Source: Micrococcaceae bacterium UBA4005 (lineage in GTDB: Bacteria > Actinomycetota > Actinomycetes > Actinomycetales > Micrococcaceae). From it: a stretch of 6,856 bases of DNA. Shown here in pieces: positions 1-5,596 of the stretch; positions within the stretch are counted from its first letter, which is position 1, and every line of letters begins with the position of its first letter. The notes under the pieces were generated by a model, which worked only from the letters and a program-made list of their open reading frames with translations, was not told the DNA's origin and made no database searches. Where the stretch lies: positions 1 through 6,856 of the forward strand of contig DGBL01000150.1 in assembly GCA_002384315.1 (NCBI GenBank). Direction: 5' to 3'. Made by a program: the position numbers and the translations under genes.

Positions 1-352
1 CTTCCTCGCCTACCTCGACGTGCTCGTCGATCTGGAAGGGCAGCGCCTCGGAGGTGTTCAGGATCCGCACGGTCTCCGCGATCACTTCCACCTGCCCGGT
101 GCCGAGCGCGGGGTTCTCATTGCCTTCGGGGCGTTGCCGGACTGTTCCGGTCAGTTGCAGCACATACTCGTTGCGCAGGCCGTGGAAGACCTCTTCCTCC
201 CGGATCACCACCTGGGCCACACCGGAGGAGTCCCGCAGGTCCACGAATGCGACTCCGCCATGGTCACGCCGGCGGGCCACCCAGCCTGCCAGGGTAACGG
301 TCTGTCCAATGTGCTCGGATCGCAGCGATCCGAGTTCATGTGTGCGCAGCAC
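1..352 (-). CDS. aspS: aspartyl-tRNA synthetase, N-terminal part (runs off left edge)
   Basis: The minus-strand frame reads 117 codons without a stop to the window edge, so the 3' part of the gene is missing. AspRS charges tRNA-Asp with aspartate in the cytoplasm. The visible part is the N-terminal OB-fold anticodon-binding domain. It opens [17 protein letters not shown], followed by [21 protein letters not shown] (about residues 21-41), [19 protein letters not shown] (60-78), and the linker ending ALPFQID, which matches bacterial-type AspRS closely. The start is GTG at 352-350, chosen because AAGGA lies 5 nt upstream (362-358) and the family N-terminus begins there. An ATG at 357-355 is in another frame. 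Residue 31 is His, the state reported for non-discriminating AspRS such as that of Pseudomonas aeruginosa, so the enzyme may also make Asp-tRNA-Asn for GatCAB. The gene is divergent from the permease. The identity is very secure; the catalytic domain cannot be seen. Confidence 0.96.
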   Translation of the reverse strand, partial: MLRTHELGSLRSEHIGQTVTLAGWVARRRDHGGVAFVDLRDSSGVAQVVIREEEVFHGLRNEYVLQLTGTVRQRPEGNENPALGTGQVEVIAETVRILNTSEALPFQIDEHVEVGEE

Positions 353-410
353 AGCATTCCTTCCGGAGATGTTTCGGGGCAGTGTCCACTGCATAGAGTT
401 GGAGCAAACG

Positions 411-440
411 TGTTCGAGTTTACCGGTGTTCACCCGAACA
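411..440. promoter_or_regulatory. dyad in the aspS/permease divergent region, possible operator
   Basis: The 146-bp divergent region between aspS and the permease contains a perfect 5-4-5 inverted repeat, TGTTCACCCGAACA (427-440). A further TGTTCG half-site at 411-416 creates an outer imperfect dyad with arms 411-420 and 431-440, 8 of 10 positions complementary. Such spaced dyads are typical of dimeric repressor sites, and this one could serve either gene. No regulator is encoded nearby. I could not place convincing -35/-10 pairs: a TAAACT on the minus strand (423-418) inside the dyad is a possible aspS -10 but has no good -35. The rest of the gap shows only the two ribosome binding sites. 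Function is inferred only. Confidence 0.35.
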
Positions 441-498
441 GGCTGCCACCACTATGGACCCGCAGTACGGCGGGTACGGAATCGAGGGAGGATGGCGT

Positions 499-1830
499 AT
501 GAACAGTGAACCGGCATTACCGCGGGTCATGGGCGGATTCGATGCCACAACGCTGGGCATCGGGTCGATGATCGGTGCTGGCGTGTTCGTGGTGTTCGCT
601 CCGGCCGCAGCCTCCGCCGGATCATGGCTGCCGCTGGCGGTGGCGCTGGCCGGTTTCATCGCGTACTGCAATGCGGCCGCCTCCGCGGCGCTGGCTTCGG
701 TTTATCCGCACAGCGGCGGGAGCTATGTGTACGGACGCCGGCAACTGGGTCCTTGGGCCGGGTTCATGGCCGGGTGGAGTTTCGTGACCGGCAAGCTCGC
801 CTCCTGCGCCGCGATGGCCCTGACCTTCGGGTCGTACGCGGCCCCCGGTTACGCTAAGCCGGCTGCAGTCGCTGCAGTGCTCGCCCTGACTGGCGTCAAT
901 CTGATGGGGGTGACCCGCACAGCGCTGGCTACCCGGATTGTGGTGTCGCTGGTGGTTCCGGTGCTTGCCTTTGTCCTGGTCGTAGCTTTCGCCGGGCCCG
1001 CTGCGCCGGCCGATGCCGCGGGCGCTCAGGCTGGTGCCGCGGAGATCCAGCCCTGGGGCGTAATGCAGGCGGGCGCGCTGCTCTTCTTCGCCTTTGCCGG
1101 GTTCGCGCGGATCGCCACGATGGGCGGGGAAGTACGGCGCCCGGAACGGAATATCCCGGCGGCGATCATGGGGGCTCTCGGCTTCACGGTGGCGCTGTAT
1201 ATGCTCCTCGCCGTCGCGCTGCTGTGGTCGCTGGGCCCCACGGCGCTCGCTGCCTCGCCCGCACCGCTGCGCGACGTCGTCGTCGCCGGCAGCTCGACGC
1301 TGGAGGGTTTGTCGGCGGGGGGTTCGAGGGCGGGGGGTTCGACGGCGGACGGGGCGGCGATACCCTTGGCAGCGCTGACTATCGCAGCAATTCTGGCAAG
1401 CCTGGGCGCGCTGCTGGCGTTGATCGCCGGCGTTTCGCGGACCATGCTGGCCATGGCGTCCGAAGGTGACCTGCCCCGGCCGCTAGTCGCCCTCTGGAGC
1501 CGTACCGGGGTTCCGTGGGTGGCTGAGGTGAGCACCGGCGTCGTCGTGATTGTGCTGCTGTTGACCACGGACGTGCTCACGGTGGTCGGATTCTCCAGCT
1601 TCGGGGTCCTGCTCTATTACGCTGTGGCCAATGCCGCAGCCTTCACTCTTCCCGTCCACCCTTGGTACGCGCCGCGTGCCCTGAATGCGATCGGGGCGGT
1701 CGGATGCGTGGTCCTGGCTGCCACCCTGCCGGTCATTTCCGTGGCGACCATGCTCGGAATCCTGGCAGTGGGCGTGCTGGCGCGGGCTATCCTGCGGCGT
1801 CGGGGCCGCAGCGCTACGCCGAGCGGGTGA
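499..1830 (+). CDS. APC-family amino acid permease
   Basis: This encodes a 443-residue integral membrane transporter of the amino acid-polyamine-organocation family, which imports or exchanges amino acids using an ion gradient. The substrate cannot be told from sequence. TM1 carries the family substrate-backbone motif GSMIGAGVF (residues 22-30). TM6 carries the unwound-helix stretch FFAFAGFARIATMGGEVRRP (about 196-215), followed by ERNIPAAI, a hallmark of the family. The cytoplasmic SRTMLAMASEGDLP loop (313-325) after TM8 also fits. By eye there are about 12 hydrophobic helices, near 14-37, 42-66, 86-110, 120-138, 146-167, 187-206, 221-245, 287-310, 338-357, 360-382, 392-411 and 412-433. The C-tail is short and basic. 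Start ATG 499 was chosen because GGGAGG (486-491) lies 7 nt upstream. An in-frame ATG at 454 would add 15 hydrophilic residues unlike the family. The TM7-8 loop holds a Gly/Ser/Ala repeat. The 3' end overlaps convergent hisS by 17 bp. Confidence 0.88.
   Translation: MNSEPALPRVMGGFDATTLGIGSMIGAGVFVVFAPAAASAGSWLPLAVALAGFIAYCNAAASAALASVYPHSGGSYVYGRRQLGPWAGFMAGWSFVTGKLASCAAMALTFGSYAAPGYAKPAAVAAVLALTGVNLMGVTRTALATRIVVSLVVPVLAFVLVVAFAGPAAPADAAGAQAGAAEIQPWGVMQAGALLFFAFAGFARIATMGGEVRRPERNIPAAIMGALGFTVALYMLLAVALLWSLGPTALAASPAPLRDVVVAGSSTLEGLSAGGSRAGGSTADGAAIPLAALTIAAILASLGALLALIAGVSRTMLAMASEGDLPRPLVALWSRTGVPWVAEVSTGVVVIVLLLTTDVLTVVGFSSFGVLLYYAVANAAAFTLPVHPWYAPRALNAIGAVGCVVLAATLPVISVATMLGILAVGVLARAILRRRGRSATPSG
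1314..1343 (+). repeat. 15-bp tandem repeat within the permease gene
   Basis: Two copies of a 15-bp unit (1314-1328 and 1329-1343) share GGCGGGGGGTTCGA and differ only in the last base. A decayed third start (GGCGGACGGGG) follows. The period is a multiple of three, so the frame is kept. It encodes AGGSR-AGGST (residues 273-282) in the predicted extracellular loop between TM7 and TM8. This looks like slippage expansion in a tolerant loop. Confidence 0.8.
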
Positions 1831-3145
1831 CCAACGGCCTAACATCTTCCGCCGGAGGAGCCCAGGTCAGTGGGTCCGCAGGCTGTTGGCTTCCGCTGCG
1901 AATGTCTTTGACCTCGTGCTCGCCGTCCGCGCCGGTGAACCAGACGAACGGTATGCCGCGCTTGTCAGCGAACCTGATCTGTTTACCGAATTTCTCCGCT
2001 TCCACCGCCACCTCGGCGGAAATCCCGCGCGCCCGCAGCGCCGCGGCGACATCCTGGGCTCCTGACCAGGCGCCGTCCTCGGCGAGGGTTACCAGCACAG
2101 CTGTGGGCACCGTCCGGGAAACGGAGGCGAAGCCCTGGCTGAGAATCCGGGACACTATCCGGGTGACGCCGATCGACAGGCCCACACCGGGAAAGGTGCG
2201 CGTGCCTTTCGACGCGAGGGCGTCGTAGCGTCCGCCGGAACAGATCGAGCCCAGGCTTTCGTGCCCGTTGAGCACGGTTTCGTAAACCGTTCCAGTGTAA
2301 TAATCCAGTCCGCGCGCGATGCTCAGGTCTGCCACGACGCGGCCGGGAGCCCTGCGCGAGGTCTCCGCGATCACCGCGGCGAGTTCGTCCAAGCCTTCCT
2401 CCAGCAAGGGGTGTTGGACGCCCAGTGCCCGCACTTGGGCCACGAAGGAGGTATCGCCGCTGCGAATCCCCGCCAGCCCCAGTGCTGCGGCAATCTGGAC
2501 CTCGGTGGCTCCGAGTTCGCTGCGCAGCAGTTCCCCGACCTTCGCTGCACCGATTTTCTCCAGTTTGTCGATACTGCGCAGCACCCCGGCCGTGTCGGTG
2601 ATGCCAATGCCCCGGTAGAAGCCTTCGGCGAGTTTGCGGTTGTTCACACGCAGCGTGAACTCCGGGATCGGCAGTGCGCCAAGGGCTTCCACGATGACCA
2701 GGGCGAGTTCGATGTCGAACCGGAACGGTAGTGAGCCGTCACCGACCACGTCGATGTCCGCCTGGGTGAATTCCCGGGCGCGCCCCTCCTGCGGGCGTTC
2801 CCCCCGCCAGCATTTCTGGATCTGGTACCGCCGGAAGGGGAACTCCAGGTGCCCTGCGTTTTCCACCACGTACCGGGCGAACGGGACAGTGAGGTCGTAG
2901 TGCAGCGCGAGCCCGCTTTCGGAGGCCGACGCCTGGTCGGCCTGCAGCCGGGAGACGGCATACACTTCCTTGTCAATCTCGCCCTTGCGCAGCAAGTGTT
3001 CCACGGTCTCGACCGCACGTGTTTCGATGCTGGAAAAGCCGTGCAGTTCGAAAATACGCCGGAGGGTGTCCAAGACGTGTTGCTCCACCAGCCGTTCCTG
3101 CGGAAGCCATTCCGGGAAACCGGACAGTGATGCCTTACGTGCCAT
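1814..3145 (-). CDS. hisS: histidyl-tRNA synthetase
   Basis: This encodes 443 residues of class II HisRS, which charges tRNA-His in the cytoplasm as a homodimer. Visible elements in order are: the N-terminal MARKASLSGFPEWLPQ; the ATP/histidine-site stretch YDLTVPFARYV (83-93); motif 2 with CWRGERPQEGRAREFTQADI (112-131); the histidine-specific HisA motif ARGLDYYTGTVYE (277-289), whose Arg is catalytic in the family; the HisB motif CSGGRYD (302-308); motif 3 with GVGLSIGVTRI (320-330); and a C-terminal anticodon-binding domain from about 347 onward. All key motifs look intact and the length is normal for actinobacterial HisRS. Start ATG 3145-3143 was chosen because AAGGAG (3160-3155) sits 9 nt upstream. 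The frame stays open to an ATG at 3280, but those 45 residues have no family character and lie upstream of the likely transcription start. The stop (TAG, 1816-1814) falls inside the end of the convergent permease gene. The gene is divergent from the DUF349 gene. Confidence 0.97.
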   Translation of the reverse strand: MARKASLSGFPEWLPQERLVEQHVLDTLRRIFELHGFSSIETRAVETVEHLLRKGEIDKEVYAVSRLQADQASASESGLALHYDLTVPFARYVVENAGHLEFPFRRYQIQKCWRGERPQEGRAREFTQADIDVVGDGSLPFRFDIELALVIVEALGALPIPEFTLRVNNRKLAEGFYRGIGITDTAGVLRSIDKLEKIGAAKVGELLRSELGATEVQIAAALGLAGIRSGDTSFVAQVRALGVQHPLLEEGLDELAAVIAETSRRAPGRVVADLSIARGLDYYTGTVYETVLNGHESLGSICSGGRYDALASKGTRTFPGVGLSIGVTRIVSRILSQGFASVSRTVPTAVLVTLAEDGAWSGAQDVAAALRARGISAEVAVEAEKFGKQIRFADKRGIPFVWFTGADGEHEVKDIRSGSQQPADPLTWAPPAEDVRPLVTRSA

Positions 3146-3184
3146 GGGTCGGATCTCCTTGGATGGGTCTGCGTGCGTGAAGCG

Positions 3185-3201
3185 CCTGCGCCAAGCGCAG
3201 G
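3185..3201 (-). promoter_or_regulatory. hairpin in the hisS 5' leader
   Basis: A perfect 7-bp stem with a 3-nt loop (on the + strand CCTGCGC-CAA-GCGCAGG) lies 40 bp upstream of the hisS start and would be in the leader if transcription begins near 3209. No U-tract follows and no T-box specifier or antiterminator sequence is recognisable, so an attenuator is not supported. It may stabilise or shape the mRNA leader. Confidence 0.4.
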
Positions 3202-3215
3202 GCCTGCTCGCCCCC

Positions 3216-3221
3216 ATTTTA
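3216..3221 (-). promoter_or_regulatory. candidate hisS -10 element
   Basis: The minus strand reads TAAAAT here, 5 of 6 matches to TATAAT and an isolated AT-rich patch in GC-rich sequence. It would start hisS transcription near 3209, giving a leader of about 64 nt that includes the hairpin at 3185-3201. The -35 is weak: TTCGCG at 3246-3241, with a long 19-bp spacer, is the best option. Confidence 0.5.
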
Positions 3222-3268
3222 TGGCCAGGGCGCCCGCGCCCGCGAACCGCGCCGCTGCGGGTCGGAAG

Positions 3269-3297
3269 TTCGACTGTCACGGCTGTGACGATAGACT
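3269..3297 (+). promoter_or_regulatory. sigma-70-type promoter of the DUF349 gene, with a dyad in the spacer
   Basis: A -35-like TTCGAC (3269-3274) and an actinobacterial-type -10 TAGACT (3292-3297) are separated by exactly 17 bp. Transcription would start near 3303-3305. That leaves about 62 nt of leader to the GTG at 3366 but only about 11 nt to the upstream ATG at 3315, which supports the GTG start. The spacer contains an inverted repeat, GTCAC-GGCT-GTGAC (3276-3289), which could bind a regulator. Confidence 0.6.
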
Positions 3298-3365
3298 CAT
3301 TTAGCCTGAACTACATGGAACACCTACCCGACCCGTTCCATCCCACGAGCGAAAGACTTCCAGCG

Positions 3366-4820
3366 GTGACACAGAGTCAGCAATCCGACGACCACGCCAT
3401 GCCTGACGCCTCCGGCGTCGAGCCCTCCGCAGACGCACCGGCAGTACCGGCTGCTCCCGCGCCGCGTCCCCGCCCGGCCGGGCCGCGCGCACCGCTACCG
3501 ACGGCGCTACCCCACCGGCCCGCCGCCGGGACACCGCTGGTCGCCGCGCCGCCAGCGCACAGTACCCCGCTCGAGGACGCCGCACGGTTCGCGCGGGTCG
3601 AGGACGACGGCCATGTGTTCCTCCTGGTCGGAGCAGAGGAGTTCCCTGTCGGGCAGTACCCGGACGCGTCCAAGGATGAGGCGCTGGCCTATTTTGTGCG
3701 CAAATATGACGACGTCGCCAGCCAGGTCCTGCTGCTGGAACAGCGCGTCCACGCGAAAGCTCCGAGCACGGACATGGCCAAGACTGCCGAGCACCTCCGC
3801 AGCCAGGTGGCCGACCGTAAACTCGTCGGTGATGTGGTGGCCCTGGAACAGCGGATCGACGCCGTGTTGCAGGCTATCTCCGAGTTGGAAAAAGCGGAAC
3901 GGGCGGCGCACGAGGAGTTGAAGGCGAAAGAACTCGCGCTTCGCGAAGGGCTTGTCGCCGAGGCGGAAAAACTTGCCGCCCAGGATCCGGAGACGGTCCA
4001 GTGGAAGTCCAGCAGTACCCGGATGAACGAGCTTTTTGAACTGTGGAAAGCAGCCCAGAAAAACGGGCCGCGGCTGGGTCGCGGAACGGAAGACGCTTTA
4101 TGGAAGCGTTTCCGGTCGGCACGAACTGTTTTCGACCGCCACCGGCGCGCCTACTTCTCCCAACTGGACAGCGACAATGCGGAAGCCAAACAGGCCAAGG
4201 AAGCCCTGATCGCCCGCGCGGAGGCGCTCGCCACATCCACTGACTGGGGACAGACATCGTCTGACTACCGCCAACTAATGGACGAGTGGAAAGCTTCCAA
4301 ACGGGCCAGCCGCAAGGACGACGACGCCCTGTGGGCACGTTTCCGTGCCGCCCAGGACCGTTTCTTCGATGCCCGCAAGAACGCGAACGAGGCCGTCGAG
4401 GAGGAGTATGGGGCGAACCTGGTTGTTAAAGAGGAACTCCTCGTCGAAGCCCGGCGGTTGATGCCGGTGAAGGACGCTACCTCGGCACGGAAAGCGTTAC
4501 AGTCCATCCGGGACCGGTGGGAGGAAGCCGGCAAAGTGCCGCGCGCGGACATGGGCCGGGTCGAGGCAGCGCTTCGGGAAGTCGAAGATGCCGTGAAAGC
4601 AGCCGAAGATGTCCATTGGCAGAAGACCAACCCGGAAACCCAGGCTCGCACGAACAGCGCCCTGAGCCAGTTGGAGTCCGCCATCGTGACGCTGGAAGCG
4701 GACCTCGCTGCAGCGCAGGCGGCTGGCGATTCGAAGCGGATCGCCAGCGCGAAAGAGGCCCTTGAGGCGCGGCAGCAATGGTTGGACATGCTGCAGAAAT
4801 CGGCTCAGAACTTCTCCTAG
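3366..4820 (+). CDS. DUF349 repeat coiled-coil protein
   Basis: This encodes a 484-residue soluble, highly charged, mostly helical protein with three DUF349 repeats, at about residues 195-265, 275-340 and 352-422. Repeats 1 and 2 share the pattern ELWK...LWKRFRSAR (223-253) and DEWK...LWARFRAAQ (306-330). Repeat 3 keeps the first Trp (RDRWEEAGK, 382-390) but diverges after it. The biochemical role of DUF349 proteins is not firmly established, so I assign none. The N-terminus (about 18-66) is a disordered Pro/Ala-rich tail. A compact segment (DGHVFLLVGAEEFPVGQYPD, 81-100) follows, then long coiled coils (about 135-205 and 425-478). There is no signal peptide or membrane segment, so it is cytoplasmic. 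Start GTG 3366 is preferred for its leader length. It has only a weak GAAAG upstream, and ATG 3315 is the alternative, adding 17 residues. Two stops follow in tandem (TAG TAG, 4818-4823). Divergent from hisS. Confidence 0.87.
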   Translation: MTQSQQSDDHAMPDASGVEPSADAPAVPAAPAPRPRPAGPRAPLPTALPHRPAAGTPLVAAPPAHSTPLEDAARFARVEDDGHVFLLVGAEEFPVGQYPDASKDEALAYFVRKYDDVASQVLLLEQRVHAKAPSTDMAKTAEHLRSQVADRKLVGDVVALEQRIDAVLQAISELEKAERAAHEELKAKELALREGLVAEAEKLAAQDPETVQWKSSSTRMNELFELWKAAQKNGPRLGRGTEDALWKRFRSARTVFDRHRRAYFSQLDSDNAEAKQAKEALIARAEALATSTDWGQTSSDYRQLMDEWKASKRASRKDDDALWARFRAAQDRFFDARKNANEAVEEEYGANLVVKEELLVEARRLMPVKDATSARKALQSIRDRWEEAGKVPRADMGRVEAALREVEDAVKAAEDVHWQKTNPETQARTNSALSQLESAIVTLEADLAAAQAAGDSKRIASAKEALEARQQWLDMLQKSAQNFS

Positions 4821-4853
4821 TAGCCGCTGCCGGTAACGCTGCGCGGTTCACGG

Positions 4854-4862
4854 TTTTCCACA
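4854..4862 (+). promoter_or_regulatory. DnaA-box-like 9-mer
   Basis: TTTTCCACA matches the relaxed DnaA-box consensus TTWTNCACA and lies in the 92-bp gap between the DUF349 gene and the next gene. It stands alone. With no cluster of boxes, AT-rich unwinding element or dnaA/dnaN neighbour, this is not an origin. It may be a single regulatory or titration site, or chance. Confidence 0.25.
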
Positions 4863-4873
4863 GTTCCCCTACT

Positions 4874-4897
4874 GGGCTTCCGCTTCGGCGGCCACCC
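4874..4897 (+). terminator. hairpin with UUCG tetraloop after the DUF349 gene
   Basis: CCGC-TTCG-GCGG (4880-4891) is a 4-bp stem closed by the very stable C(UUCG)G tetraloop. Below an internal loop, GGG (4874-4876) can pair with CCC (4895-4897). It lies 54-77 nt past the DUF349 stop. No U-tract follows, so it is at best a weak or non-canonical terminator, or an mRNA 3'-end or processing structure. Confidence 0.35.
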
Positions 4898-4912
4898 CGG
4901 AAAGCTTGGGGA

Positions 4913-5593
4913 ATGCCGCCGCTGAACAGTTCAGACGTTATGGGGCCACCGGACCGTCTCGATCCTGCCGGCCGCAACAGGTCACCGCGCGCGGTTGCCT
5001 GCCGTCCAGATCCGGTGACCGCGGTGACCTCCACCGGGGGCGCGCTGTTCCATGCCGGAGAGCTGTTTAGTTCCGGCGAGCTGCAGGCGATGCTGCTGGA
5101 CGGACTCCTCCGCCGCGTTTACCGCGATTCCTACCTCCGGGCGGATTTTCAGGAGGATTCAGCCTGCCGGGCGGTGTCGGCCCTGCGTTCCGTTCCCGGG
5201 CACCTGCGCAGCAGGGTGGCCCTGGGCAGGCAGTGCGCAGCCTGGGTCTACGGCTGCGCTCCACCGCCCATGGTCGTGAGTCTGTTGACGGATCACCGTC
5301 GTCGGACCACAACGCTTCCCCTCTGCGCCCACACAACGCTGCACCAGGTGTCCCTGGGCCCGTTTGACGTGAACCTGATTGGCGGGGTTGCCGTCACCAC
5401 TCCGCTCCGCACGGCGCTGGATATCGCCGTCCATGGGCCACCGGAACACGCTGTGCGGATCCTGCGCAGCATTGCCTCCGACCAGTCGCTGGAATGCCCC
5501 TTGCGGCTCGTGGAGGCAGCGTTGGTCCATACCGCCCGGGTGCCAGGGAAGTCACGGGCGCTAGGCCGGCTCCGCGAAGCGCAGTCAGCCTAA
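4913..5593 (+). CDS. AbiEi-antitoxin-like protein, no toxin partner
   Basis: This encodes a 226-residue protein. The region from about residue 44 follows the general layout of actinobacterial proteins annotated as AbiEi-family type IV antitoxins or their relatives: a short N-terminal segment ending in a strand-like LLRRVYRDSYLRA (65-77), a helix with GRQCAAWVYG (105-114), a strand-rich middle, and VTTPLRTALDIA (161-172), reminiscent of the usual VTSPARTLLDLA. The real antitoxins act as DNA-binding repressors and neutralise AbiEii nucleotidyltransferase. No AbiEii-like gene is present here, and the C-terminal nuclease domain (DUF559) found in some relatives is absent, so the function is unknown. 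The start is uncertain: ATG 4913 lacks a good ribosome binding site (GGAAAG at 4899-4904), and ATG 4940 or GTG 5017 are alternatives. The first 40 residues look unstructured. It may share the DUF349 transcript (92-bp gap). Its stop is 3 bp from the convergent relA stop. Confidence 0.6.
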   Translation: MPPLNSSDVMGPPDRLDPAGRNRSPRAVACRPDPVTAVTSTGGALFHAGELFSSGELQAMLLDGLLRRVYRDSYLRADFQEDSACRAVSALRSVPGHLRSRVALGRQCAAWVYGCAPPPMVVSLLTDHRRRTTTLPLCAHTTLHQVSLGPFDVNLIGGVAVTTPLRTALDIAVHGPPEHAVRILRSIASDQSLECPLRLVEAALVHTARVPGKSRALGRLREAQSA

Positions 5594-5596
5594 CGC

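Noticed and set aside
427..440. LexA/SOS box
   Set aside because: The actinobacterial SOS box is GAAC-N4-GTTC; here the arms are reversed (GTTC-N4-GAAC).
454..498. Earlier ATG at 454 for the permease
   Set aside because: The 15 extra residues are hydrophilic and non-conserved, and GGGAGG is ideally placed for ATG 499.
20..509. Overlapping + strand open frames over aspS
   Set aside because: They are shadows of aspS on the opposite strand with no recognisable protein.
1026..1580. Minus-strand open frame inside the permease gene
   Set aside because: It is the antisense shadow of a GC-rich membrane protein gene; Ser/Ala/Pro-rich translation, no ribosome binding site or family match.
3146..3221. 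T-box or His-leader attenuator upstream of hisS
   Set aside because: No T-box core sequence, no run of His codons in a leader peptide, and no terminator U-tract after the hairpin.
3146..3280. Extension of hisS to an ATG at 3280
   Set aside because: The 45 extra residues are Arg/Gly-rich and unlike HisRS. A proper ribosome binding site lies just before 3145, and the -10 candidate is downstream of 3280 in the direction of transcription.
2970..3365. Upstream in-frame extension of the DUF349 gene to an ATG at 2970
   Set aside because: It runs antisense through the hisS start and upstream of the promoter at 3269-3297; it has no conserved sequence.
4821..4912. Replication origin suggested by a DnaA-box-like site
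   Set aside because: It is a single site in a 92-bp gap with no AT-rich element and no dnaA/dnaN neighbourhood.
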